A DNA stretch of 64,000 bases, taken from contig CM057154.1 of the NCBI GenBank assembly GCA_029962745.1, forward strand, positions 1,898,422 through 1,962,421. The letters are read 5' to 3'. Within the stretch, counting starts at the first letter, position 1; each line of letters begins with the position of its first letter. Below the pieces are notes generated by a model. It saw nothing but the letters and a program-made list of their open reading frames with translations, made no database searches and was not told the origin of the DNA. A program made the translations under genes and the position numbers. The DNA comes from Echinometra lucunter. Lineage: Eukaryota; Echinodermata; Echinoidea; Camarodonta; Echinometridae. This document shows, piece by piece, positions 11,901 through 25,854 of this stretch.

Positions 11901-13371
11901 GAGGAGGAGGACGACGACGACGATACAGCTTATTTTTATTGGTTTTTTTTTTTTTTTTGTAGATAAAACATACTTTTTAATACAACTGTGATAATTGTGG
12001 ATGACAAGAACAAGATAGTAGTGATGGTGAAAATTATGATTGTTGTGAAAATGACGACGTGGACAATGAAATTGATGGTGGGGATGACGATAATTTTCGT
12101 GCTGATTCATTGTGTTTTTAATTAAAATGATTGTGATCACGAAGATAGATAGAGGATCATAATGTTGATACCTGTTACACTGAATATTATGCTGCCCATG
12201 ATAATTGTACTGATAACGATGGCTATAAAAGAAAAAAAAAATCATCTTTATTGTGAATATCATAAAATGTCGACCGAGATTGTGATTAAGAGTATTTTGT
12301 ACAAAACACTTACTGCAGGTATTGGATATGCTATATGCATCATCAACTGCTACGTTGGATTCTTCTATTCGACAATCACTGCGTGGTCGGTCTACTATCT
12401 CATTGCATCGTTCGCGACAACGCTCCCATGGACGAGTTGTGACAATGACTGGAACACAGAACATTGTGCAAGCCCTTTTGGAAAGAATTTCAGCAACACG
12501 AGTGTCACCCCAGCCGCTGAATTCTTCGAGTGAGTTGGCCCCACCCTGCAAATAATCCAGTGTCCCACACCCACAGTGTGTTCACATGTGAACACATTGT
12601 GATTTCACACTTCAGTGTGAAATCCTCTCCACCAATGTTAAATTCAAGAGTTTTAACATTGTGAATCACATCTTCACATTACGAACAAGTACATTCACAC
12701 TGTGAAATCGAACATCAATTTGTGAACACTCTGTGATAAACCACACTGTGGAGATGTCCACAGTGTGAAATCATCTTCACATTGTTTAATTCGAGCGTTT
12801 TAACATTGTGAATCACATGTTCACAGAGTCGACTATGTGAACAACTGTGAACACACTGTGGGACACTGTCTTCTTCCCGGCAGGGAATTACGTTATCGAA
12901 GTTCTTGATTTTCCATGAAGGTGTTATGTTTCCCATTTATCTATCGCATAGAAATGTTATTCAGTTTGTCCTATAATGATTTCAATAAGATGATGAAAAT
13001 TATTTCTTATGATTTTCTAATCTTCTTATTTCCTTGTGATCACTGAATTATGATCAGTTAATCTACTTATTTCATCATCTTTGAATCGATCACATGAAAC
13101 ATGCAATTCATTCTGCAATACAATGTTTTATATAAATCATATTCATGCCTTAATGATTTTGCTATAGCCTTGACGGAAAACTGAATTTACTGATGTAAAC
13201 CTTCTTTTTATTTCGTCATCATACAAGACGTCAAGTTCTCGGATCTCATCTATCAACCGGTATCGATGATCTCGGAGGGGTGAAGTGGGAGCTCGCTCTC
13301 TGTCTCCTTCTCCTCTTCGTCATTGTTTTCTTCAGTATCTGGAAAGGGATCAGGGCTTCTGGAAAGGTAGC

Positions 13372-13421
<50 letters not shown>

Positions 13422-13434
13422 CAGTAGCAGTAGC

Positions 13435-13486
<52 letters not shown>

Positions 13487-16400
13487 CTAGTAGTAGTAGC
13501 AGTAGCAGTAGTAGTAGTAGCAGCAGCAGCAGCAAGTAGTAGCAGAAATAGAAGTAGTAGTAGCCGCAGGAGTAGTGAAAGTCATAATAGCGTTATAGCC
13601 ACAAATAAGTATAGTAGATAATGGCTTTGAAATAACACTTGCAATTGGAGTATATGGTGTTTAGGTGTCATACCTTTTCATAATTTTACGAGAATTATAC
13701 CTGTAGCAACTTTTGATCACTGTGATAGTGTGTTCACTCCAAATTTTCACCATTATCGTGATCGCTGTCTTTTTTCTTATACTATGCATGTTACCAGGTG
13801 GTGTGGGTAACTGCTACTCTCCCCTACTTCTGTCTCATCGTCCTTCTCATCCGAGGTGCTACACTAGAAGGTGCTTCACAGGGAATCATCTACTATCTGA
13901 ATCCTAAATGGCATCTTTTACTCAATGCTGGGGTATGTACAGTCGCCCCCCCCCCCCACCAGAGGCGTCGATCCATTTTTCGGATGGGGGGGGGGGGGCA
14001 AGACGACCAAGCGGGGATGAACCCACGGCTAGTGATATATACTCATGCCTCTATGATATCTAAACGATACATCTGATCACCTGTCTGCCGAGTATGACAC
14101 TGTTTTAGCTACCTCGCTTGCAGTCCGAATCCATTCTGTTTCTACCATAGCGAGCAAAGTCAACTACCGAACCCGGCAAAATTATATGGATTCGTCCCAA
14201 AAAAATTTCAACCACCTTGCTGCCAAAATATAATGATATTTGGAATTTCGCTGCTATAATAAGCTACTTGCTGCCCGAAATCATCATGTATCTAGCTTTT
14301 ACCAGCGAGAGTAGGCGAGCGAGCAAACAAAAAATATGTTTTTGTTTGTTGTTTTTGTTTTTATCTGTATCTAGGCCATTATCTCCTGGAAGTGTATCTA
14401 TTTTTAGGTAAACTGGTCGCTCGATTTCTTGGAGTGAAATCTTGTTTGGTTATATTACTTCCTATGAGTAGAAGAATAATATAACATTAGATAGAAACAC
14501 AAGATGCAAACGATTTCCTTTCATAGGAATAGTAATTATCATCGGCATTGGTTAAGATACTTAAATGCGAGCGAGCACTTCCCAGTGTCCCATTTTCTTT
14601 CTTTCCTTTGTTTTTCACTTTTATTTCACTTCCTTCTTTCCTTTTCCTTTGTTTTCTCTTTCTTTTTCCTTTTTTTTTTTTTTGGGGGGGGGGGGTCGGA
14701 AATTATTTGGGGGGGGGGGGCAAAATGATATCTTTGCCCCCCGAATTTTCTTTGGGGCCAACTGCCCTCCCCCCGCCCCCCAGGATCGACGCCTCTGCCC
14801 CCACCCCCTCTCTCTCTCCTATCTACACTCTAAAAACAAACTAGTCATGAACACTTTTCTAGTCAGTTGTGAATAGATTCTCGTGAAAATGACCAGAATT
14901 CTAGTAAAAAAACTTTTACCAAAATTCTAGTCAGTTTCATTTGAATTACATATAAGTCAAGTGCCTGTATGATCCGGTAGACCAGTCAAATTATTTTACT
15001 AGAATCTAGTAATTTTGACTGGAAATGCGTCAGTTGTGAATAGATTCTTGTGAAAATGACCAGAATTCTAGTAAAAAAAAACTTTTACCAAAATTCTAGT
15101 CAGTTTCACTTGAATTACATATAAGTCAAGTGCCTGTATGATCCGATAGACCAGTCAAATTATTTTACTAGAATCTAGTCATTTTGACTGGAAATGTGTT
15201 ACTTTTGACTAGAGTAGTACTAGTCTGTCAAATTTGACTAGATTTGTTTGTAAAGTGTATCTCCCTTTTTTCCCTCTTTCTCTCTCTCTCTCTTTTTGCG
15301 TCCAATGTTATTCCATTATTTTTATTCCATATATTTCTACACCTTTGTTTTGAGATTCACTTACGCCTCTTTCATGTCTTTAGTTGTCTTTTTTTTTTGG
15401 GGGGGGGGGGGGGTCATATTGCATGCATGTAATACAGTACAGGGATATTTCATATTTGTTGTGTTCTATTTTATCAGTTGTCTTATCTTAGCTTTTCTCT
15501 TCTGTTCTATTCTTTGTCAGAAATTATCAAGCAAGAGGAAAATCCCATAATAAATAAAATGGATGTCAATTCTCTTTATTCCCTTAACCTCAAATGCTAA
15601 TTGCATTCAACTAAAATTCAATGATATTGTTCTTCTTTCAGGTATGGGTCGATGCCGCTGTTCAGGTTTTCTTTTCTCTTGGTCCTGGTTTTGGTGTTAT
15701 TCTTGCTTTCTCGAGTTATAATAAACTCCATAACAACTGTTTCAAGTAAGCGCCATCTTCTCATAATCAACGCATACATAGGTTTCTTCTATTTCTTGTC
15801 ATTCTAACAGACATAATACTCTTTCTTTCAAAAGGAAAATTAAATAATGTTGATAGAGATCAAGATTACATTTATCATACCGTTATTCGGAGCACATTCC
15901 GTTGGATAAGGACAATATGTGTTGGATTTTTAAAAATAACGAATATCATAGGTTAAACATAAGCGTTCTTATATGTCTATGGTTGCCCCCATCCAGATTA
16001 TGATGGAAAAACGCTCGACGACACGACGTGTACTCTGTTGCGTTGATACAAGATATTTACTCTCTCTTGATGCTTCCTTGCCTTACTGGTCACTTCCTTC
16101 AAATTCGATAATAAATGGTTTGTTGGAAACCATAAATTTTAAGCTGCTAAAAATAATCTCGTATAGCTTCAATGATCAAAACATGTTTTCTTACCTTCTA
16201 GGGATGCACTTATAACGAGTAGCATCAACTGCTTCACCAGTTTCTTCGCTGGCTTCGCCATATTTTCTGTGCTGGGTTTCATGTCTGTCCAACAGGGGCG
16301 AAGTATTGAAGAGGTCACACCTGATGGTCAGTGCACAAAGTTGAATATGAAAATCTTAATCTTTAAGATAAAACTTAAAACTTCTTGCCTTCTAGTGTGA

Positions 16401-17292
16401 TTTTGAAATTTGAGAAATACTTGGCTTTTATCAAGTAAACAAGGTTTGAACCATACAGAGTATTTATTTTCCACATAATGCAAGTAACACAGTTGAATAA
16501 ATATACATAACTTATTCTTGGAATAACAAAACATAAAATAAATTTGCATATGAGAAATAATACATTTTACAAATATCTGTAAGTATTAATTTAAGTAAAG
16601 TGAGAAGAATAAATCAGTGGAGGAGTCTATTTAAAGAAGTAAAGCTTGTATTGGATAGACCCCTATCTGGCTTACAAAAATAATAATTGTAAAGATGATG
16701 GAATCACATTCATTGAAAAGACATTTTCACACTTATACTGTCTCTTCCCATTTCTCAAAGACTGATCAGTTTCTGTTCAAATTTCTTTCATTTCTTGAGA
16801 TCAGTTCTTTAAATCATTTGTTTATCCCATGAAAATTTCACTTTCAGTTTGGCTGGAAAACATAGCGCAAACTGTTTCAAAAGTTTCACTTTCATAATCA
16901 TGTTTCTGATATCAACACACACATTAAAGATGTTGCTATGTAGGAAAGAGCAATATCTATTATCATTACAATAATGTGGGTAAAGCTGCAGGCATTCGCT
17001 GACTATACACTTGATTGCTGAATTCTTTCTACAGGACCAGGACTCATCTACATCGCGATCCCAGAAGCCATCAGTCAGTTACCAGGTTCTACCTGGTGGG
17101 CTATCATATTCTTTGTGATGATCATCACACTTGGCCTTGATAGTACCGTGAGTATAGAATCCATACCGAGGGCATTTGATCGGAATTTGATCAGAATTTG
17201 ATCAGAATAGTTAACTAGATCGACGGCGCGTTACAAATGCTGTATTTATTATTTTATTATTATTAATATTATTATTATTATTATTATTATTA

Positions 17293-17329
<37 letters not shown>

Positions 17330-20300
17330 CATTATTATTATTATTATAATTAGATGGATTCGTTTTTGCTGAAACTGACTCTAAGCACATAATTATAAGG
17401 GGGATATTTTTTTCTTCTTTATAGAAACATATTTATGAGGTACTGCCCTTAACTTTGCAATATATAACAAACACATAACAACAAATATAAACAATAATAA
17501 AATCAGCAACAAAAGTGATTCTGATTACACAGGACATAGTGGTAAAAAAAAAACAAGTTTACAGCAAAATAATATTTTTCCCATCTGTTATCAAATGATA
17601 TAAAGTTGTTATTTTTCACAAAGATGTAATGTTCAAGAGAACGATGATGCCTTAAAGGGGGTACCCAATGCTGAAACAATGTTAGTTCATTTAAAAGAGC
17701 GTGATTTCATTAGCAGAAAATCATCAGCCTAAAGTTTTTTTAAAAGTCGTGTTGCCAAGGAAACCCCAAAATGTGGTAAGATTTCAGGATATTTTGACCC
17801 CTCAGCTGAGACCCAGTTTCAACTGGGTACCCACTTTGACGTCAAAATGACGTAAAAGTGGGTACCATGTCGCGCAATTCTAGCAAAATGCGCGCAAGGT
17901 ATAATACATATTGTACAGTCTAGCGCGTAGCACAACTGCAATGCGCGAAGCAGGGTACCCACTTTGACGTCATACCCCATCCTCAAATTTTTTGGTCAAC
18001 TCTTGACTTTTTATGAGAAAATTAGCCAAAATGCATTGATTTCGATTGAAAATCATCAAATTTCTAATGTTATTCTTCTTATAATTCCATTCTCGATCAT
18101 ATATCCAAAAAATGTTTACCATTGTGTAATCACTTTAACATGCATTTAAAAGAGCTGATTGATAATAGGCCTACGCTATTTTTTCATTAATATATAGTTA
18201 CCTGGCATATAAAATAGTGAAATAGTTGAATTGAACTCCATCATTTCCATAAAATACAAACAAGAAGTTGATTTTACTCATGTTAACTTTGTCATCTAAA
18301 ATGAAATGTTGGACGTCCACAGTAAACCTTCTGATGATTGTGCAATGTCTTGACAAACAGTAAGATTGAAACGGAAAATGATATATCAGTTTTTCTCAGC
18401 TTCTTCTGCTTATGAACGGTTCTCTGTCATTAGATCTAATAATACCTATGCCATGAGTAGGTGTACATTACTTATGTTGTAATGTATTAATTTTTGTTCA
18501 GTTGTTAAACTACACAGTAATATGTCGTCGTAATTTGTCATTTATTATTGTTAAAATATGGTTGCTAAATGTAGAGTGCATTGAGAACCCTTTCTGAGTT
18601 GAATATAATGCGAACATTATATTTTTTTTGTTGTTACTCTTAAATTTGCTAAAATATTTTACCAGGACAATTATCCCCATTCACCCAACCCCAACAATTA
18701 CCATGAGACGGCTATTTCCGACAAGCTCCGAAAACAACTCCTTCAGAATAATTTTTTTTTTTTTTTAAACTACTGGGCGATTTATATTTCGTTGATAGAT
18801 GCCGCGTAGTTTTCCTTGAGGTTACTATAGTTACTGTCAGGGATGGCAGAAAGGGGGAGGGGGGGGGGATAGTAATATGCACCAGTCAAGTTCATGAATG
18901 AATCTTCTACTTCTGACAAGGTTACAACCGCACGAGCATAATTGACTTCTTGCACAAAAAACTCAACAACAGCAAAAAAAAACCCAAACGAACAAACAAA
19001 CAATGAAACTTCTTGCAGGGGTCATTACTGAAAACAAATAATTTTCTCTAATTCTGCCTACAGTTCGGTGGACTGGAATCTATAATTACTGCGTGGTGCG
19101 ATCGAAACCCGAAGACGATCGGCAAACATCGTGAGATATTCGTTGCATGCGTACTGGGCTTTATCTTCCTTGGCTCACTCACCACTGTTACTTACGTAAG
19201 TTCTTGCATGTTTTTTTTTCTTTTGTCCGTGAGCAGTCATTGATTAGTAGATAACCCGGGGGGATATGTCTCATTGAGACCTCTACATCATCCGCGTAAA
19301 TCGCTTTCTGAAAAGCACCCTAAACGGGGAATAAAGTAGGACGGAAATAATGTATTACATCTCCGATTTTTATACCCTTAACGGGGATTTAATGCAAGGA
19401 TTGCGTTATCGTTTCCTAATTACGTAACATTTTCCCGGATTTTCCTGATTTTGATACCCTTTTTTCTGATTTAACCTGTGTTTGATACCCTAAACTGGAT
19501 CCCCGGGTTCCCCGCCCGGTGCTGAAAAACGACCCCTTTTCTACGCTTTGTTTACGCGGATGATGTACAGGCTTCAATGATACATATCCCCCCGGGGTAG
19601 ATAATTATTCAAATGAGCGTGTGTGTTAACGATTTCATTTCAGTCATGGGTCGCTACCTTTTCCGTAATTTGTCGTCAACAAAATAGAGTCTCTTCGTTA
19701 TAATATTTCGTCTAATAATTCTGTTGACGTTCTTTACATTAATGAAACTTTTTGTGATTCTTCTATACCTCATGATGAGATTTCTCTCGATGGTTTGAGG
19801 GTTGAGCGTAAAGACAGAACACGTCGCAGTTTATATATCTGATAAGATTTTTTATACTCGAAGGTACGACTTGGAGAATTAGACTTTAGAAGTGATATTC
19901 TTCAAGTAACTTTACCTTTTCAAAAAAGTACTATGGTTATTGGTATTTATAGACCTCCCTCATGTGATGCTTTTTTTTTTCAATTTTTGAACAAAGTTTA
20001 GAATCAATATGCTCGTCTAATTCTTCATTTGACGAGGTACTCATTTTGGGAGACAGTAATTATGATTACAGTAAATTGAAGGATTCGCATTGGTATCATA
20101 GATTAGATTTTTGAACATGGCTGTATCTTAGCTTCTGTTAGTGATCATTGATCATTATGTGGTGTATGCTATTCCCAAATTAAAGTTTTGTTTTTAGTAT
20201 TGTAATTTTGTTTTATGTTTTGTATTTTATATTATAAAATACACATTGTGACATAACGTCTGTATGCTCCCCCGGTGTAAATCCGTTTCGAGGGTGGGGT

Positions 20301-22280
20301 GGGGGAGATGATGGAAATTTTCTTTACTGAAATTGTTTTATGTTTTGTATTTCATATTATAAAATACAAAACATAAACAAAATCATTGTTGCTTGTTTTC
20401 TGCTTTTCTACTTATGTCATTTATTATGTTACGGGTCCCCTTAATGTCATGCCACTTGCTTTCTTTAGGGTGTTAGATCCTCACACTTTTCGATAAATAT
20501 ATTAACTCATATGATTTTTATGAAATAAATAAATGGAATTGAATTGACATTCAAGAAACGCATAGATCTGTTCCTAAAACGATTACTTACCGTTCTTTAA
20601 AAGATTTCGATGAAGGAGAATTGTATACTTTTTTGTATTCAGCACCTTGATCTAAATTAAATGATATTGGTGATGTAAATGAATTGTGGAGTACTTGAAA
20701 AGCAATCTTTATTTCCATTATAGATAAAGTTGCTCCATAAAAGTCTGTTCATGTAAAACATTAATCTCTACCATGGATTTCAGTACATATTAGCGAGTCA
20801 TGAGAAGCGAGACAGTATTCATCATATTTTTTTAATTTAAAGAATAAGATTATAACGCGAAATAATTTTTCTCTTAATATTCTGTGTAAAAATCTTTCGA
20901 ATAAATACAAAAGTCACAGAAATGAGGTTGGTATATCTATTTTCAAAAGTAAAAACGAATATCTAAAAAATGAAATTGAAAAAAAAAATGTTAATGATAT
21001 GAACAAGATGTTGAAATGTCTAAAATCTCTATTACCTAGAAAAGGTTCATCCCTTTCATCTATTCTCTATGACAATGATATGACATTTGATGATAATGAT
21101 ATTTCAAATGCTTTTAATGATTATTTCATACAAATAAACGCTAACTTTCAGCAAGAGATGAGAGCCACTGACATGACTGAAGCCGATGAAAGGTATACTT
21201 CTTTTGATCGGTCATCTAATTGTGTTTTTAACTTAGTGTCTGTAGAAGTAGAATTTGTAGAGAAATTGATTTTGAATTTAGATATTAAAAATGCAAGAGG
21301 GTCTGATGATACTGATGTAATGTTTTCATTTAGATCTAAAGCGTTAATCGTATCTTCTATTACAAGGTTCATTAATATGTCTTTTGCATCAGGGGTCTTC
21401 CCCAATGACTGGAAGTATTGGAAGGTCTTTCCATTATTCAAAAAGGGTGATATAAACTTTGTTGGTAATTCTCGACCCGTTTCAATTTTACCGACTGTAA
21501 GCAAGCTCATTGAAGAAAGAATTGCTCATCAACAGCTACATGATTATTTGGTGAACAATAGTATTTGTAGTGGGTCACTATTTGGTTTTCGACTATTCGA
21601 CAGCTTCGGCTCTTGGTTGTTTAACGGATAGTTGGTTGAATTCTTTTAACAAAGGTCAAATTGTAGGGGCCCTTTTTATTGATTTAAGACGTGCTTTTGA
21701 TACATTTGATACTTCAGTTTTATTGATTAAATTACAAAATACTGGCTAAAGTAATTTGGCACTAGCATGGTTTGATTCTCATCTAAAAATAGAAAACATT
21801 GTGTTGCAATGAAAAATGCAAAATCTATTTCTCTTGGAGTTCCGCAAGGATCTATTCTAGGTCCCTTGCTTTTATTGATATATAGTGATGATATGTTAAA
21901 TGTCTTGAATCATATAACTATTGTAATGTATGCTGATGACACTACCCTAAGCGCATCCATTATATTTTAAGTTCAAGCAAAACTTCAGAGCGATTTTGAT
22001 GCTATGGGTAAATGGATAAGGTTTTATAAGCTGTATTTAAATGTTGAAAAAAACAAAGTTATAATCATTGGAAGCGAGCAAAAATTAAACTTATACAAAA
22101 TATTCTATATTTCTGTGAAGTATTAAAATTTTGATATTGAAATGTGCAATAGTTTTAAATGTCTTGGTATTTCTAAATGATGATTATTTGTTACGGTCTA
22201 ATCATTATTTATGTAGCAAGGTATTTGTAGAACTTGCCATGCTCAGGAGAGTAAAACCATATTTAGATGAAGCATCAATG

Positions 22281-22311
<31 letters not shown>

Positions 22312-25300
22312 CTTATTTAATCACAAATGGATTAATGTTGTGAAATATGGGGAATAGATTTTAGATCAAATTGACAAGTTAGTTAAATTACAAAAGAGGG
22401 CTGCGAGACTGATTTTGAATTACCTCACCTAATGAATTATTTAATCGTCTAAAATGATGCCCTTTAAGAAAAGAGTTGAATATATCAGATGTATATTTGT
22501 TTTTAAGTGTCTCCATAATTCATCAGCAGATTGTTTCCAAAATGTCTTTAAAGAAATTTCAAAAGCTCATATCATAAACACTCGACAGAGTGATAATAAT
22601 AATCTAGTTATTGGTGAATGTCGTACAGAATATAACAAATTGCATTGTGTTATGATGGCTCCATTCTATGGGATAATTTACCCTAGGGTATTAAGCAGAT
22701 AAGTTTCTCCACTCTCAAGTTCTTTACATCTTTTATCTCTTTGCTCTTTTTCCTTCCTTCTTCCGTCTCTCAAGTAGTTTTCCATTTACCTTTTTTTCAA
22801 AACAAATGTTAGTTTTTGGTACATTTTTTCTAATTTGTATATAATTATATTTCATTGGTGTAACATTCTTATGCCTGTTTTCATAGTATCCCGATTGTTT
22901 GATTTTTAATTGTATAGTTGTATTGCTTTTATCCAGTGCCCCATGAAAGATCAACTTTTGTTGAATGGGCTACCATGGTGAAATATGAATAAATAGATCA
23001 ATAATTTTTTTAAAAATGAAGAAATTCGTGGTTCATCAGCATTTCCACCTATAAATGGTGTATACCCACAATTTTTATGATAATTTCTGACTTTTATGTT
23101 GCGCATTACGTCAATACTTCAATGGGCTTTACAATAATATTAACCCATTATAAATATTTGCATCGTTTTGCATATGACAGGGCGGCCAGTATGTATTCCA
23201 GTTACTAGAGAGTTACGGCGCCTCAACCACTCTCCTTCTCGTTGTTGTTCTCGAAGCTATCTCGGTCACGTGGTTCTATGGACTACGAAGCTTTACGCGT
23301 GATATCCGTACGATGTTAGGTCGAACACCGAGCGTCTACTGGCAACTGTGCTGGAGCATTCTTAGTCCCGCCATGCTACTTGTAAGTTAATACCAGTTTT
23401 CGAGACGCGAAATACTGAGAACCTCGGAAGCAGTTCTTATCAGTCTAGCAGTCATTTCCAATCAATGAACCACTGCTCTAATGGTGATGGAAAGCTACAT
23501 GATGAGGGAGGGATGGTGATGATGATATTTATGATTTTAGCGTTATCCTAGCTTCGGTTAAAAAGAAAACGTATTCTAACTAAAAGTGAACAGCAATTTT
23601 CCCGTGAGTGAATGTGAATATTATTCACAATCATGTCAAAATGATTTTGAATCAATATCGTGGGGGGGGGGGGGGGGGGGGGAGTTAGCCCCTGAAAAGA
23701 AAGTTTTAGCTTTTCTCAAGTATTGATTGTCTGGTATTGTTTTGGGAATCTTTTTTTATTACCATTTAAAGTTTTTTGTGGTTGTGGTTGTCGTTATTGT
23801 TGATGTTGCTGCTCTTGTCGTTATTGTTATTTGTAGCATTTTAACCATTATGATATCCAATGTATTCTTTAGGACCCATCATATTTATCAATGTCGACTT
23901 TCATCTTGTTTTATGGATCGAAGTTTTCAAATAGTACAGTGTATATTAAGTTCATCGCTAATTTGAGAGTGAACGTGTTGAAATGTATTCTGCTACTGAA
24001 TGTGTGAGGAGAAGCATCCAATCATATCTAAGGTCTCATTAGCCAAACCTGCGTGTTGCAACTTTGCCAGTCTTGTCACGATACTCTGAGAAGGTTGTTT
24101 AATGGTACAATTAATGTAATGAGTACCCGTGTACTTCTTTAAATCGACAAAGAAGGAACAAAATATTTTCTTGAATCTAGAATATTTTGTAGAACTTCCC
24201 TCGTTATAAAGATATTATTCCCCCCCCCCCTCTCTCTCTCTCTTCCTCGCTCTTGGGTGTTCCGTTTAATGATCCGTTATATAAGATGGGATTACAATGT
24301 AAGTTTTCACAAACGAGTTCAACAACAGGACTGACACGTGCCTGAATCCTTTAGTATAATCCCATTCATCAGCTCAAAAAGTAGGATATAAGATTGGCAG
24401 TACGATATTCAGGAACAATGACTTTAGAGGAATAGATAAACTGTAAGATAAATAGGTGCGATTCTGCGCACCAAATGTAACAATAGCAGCACCTTTGAGG
24501 GTGCAATCTTGCACCCTACATGAAAAGGTGCAAAGGTGCACCTTTTTGCACTTGTTTAAACCTGGAAATGCCCATGCATCTGCACCCTTAAAGGTGCAAT
24601 TATGCACCTTAAATGGTGCAAAAAAAAGTGTATCCATAAGAGTGAAAATTTGCACCTTCCCTGAAACGTATGTGCATGGTGCTTCTTTAGCTGCAAAGTT
24701 GCACCCATAAAGGAGCTCCTGGTGTTGCATTTGAATGGTGTAAAATTGAACCTTTTTTTTTTCTTAGTGTATGTATTTTGTATGGTTTATGGTTTTTTCA
24801 AGGTCGTTAGATGATGATCAGGATGATTTAGATTACACTTACACGTCCTAAGGATGTACATTTTTTTTTCTATCTCTCTCTCTCTCTCTCTCTCTGTCTT
24901 CGATACACTGCAAAAGTTCCCCGTTCTTACCATGAAAATATCATAATCATGTTGCCGATATGAACGGGCACAATAATGGATATTGGGCACAATTATTGGT
25001 TTTATCCGGGAATAAGTATAATGAATATAATAAAAATAAACTCGATAAATTTATTTTTCTTTTTTTTTCAGAATCGGCGAATTCCAAAGATCCCAACGAA
25101 TGTGATATTTTTAAGTGTCTTTGGATACCATATGCCTTTGCCTAATCATTAATTAAATATGCTTCCCTCCTCAGCTCTGAAGTCTTGTTTGGACTCCTTG
25201 AAGTTCCCCCTCTGAATGCTCTTTCCTGGATCTTCTTCAATATCTCTGGCCTGTTCACTAATTTGTATATGTTTGATTGTTTCTGCTTCCGTTCCCCATT

Positions 25301-25683
25301 GAAATGTTTGGTCTATTCATTCATTTTTCTATTATGCATTTGGTTTCTTCAGTGATCGAAATGATCTCTTTTAACCTCCTATGGTTGTTTTTCTTTCATA
25401 GTTCATCGTAGTCTTTGGACTCTTCATGTACCGACCTTTGACGGGATTCCAAGGTGAGCCATATCCAGCCTGGTCTATTGCTGTAGGATGGTGTCTTACT
25501 GCTTCTACCATGTTGTGTGTACCTGTATTCGCTCTCTACAAGCTGTGTATTACACCAGGATCCCTCAAAGAGGTAATGCTCACTGGTTGGTTGGTTGGTT
25601 ATTGGGTTTAGAGGCGCTTATCATTACTAAAATAGAACATTTGCGCCTTTATTCTTATTTAATTTATAAGATCATTTTAGTCC

Positions 25684-25764
<81 letters not shown>

Positions 25765-25823
25765 CCAGCACCTGCACACCGCAATCAGGACCTGACCTTA
25801 CCCCGAAAAAAAAAATAAAAAAA

Positions 25824-25854
<31 letters not shown>

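Noticed and set aside
11667..12551. 294-residue minus-strand frame opposite SLC6 exon 3
   Set aside because: His/Asn/Ile-rich translation of GAT repeats plus the antisense of exon 3; not a separate gene.
13280..13621. Long Ser-, Val- or Leu-repeat open frames
   Set aside because: They are all translations of the (AGT)n microsatellite; only the exon 4 part to 13366 is coding.
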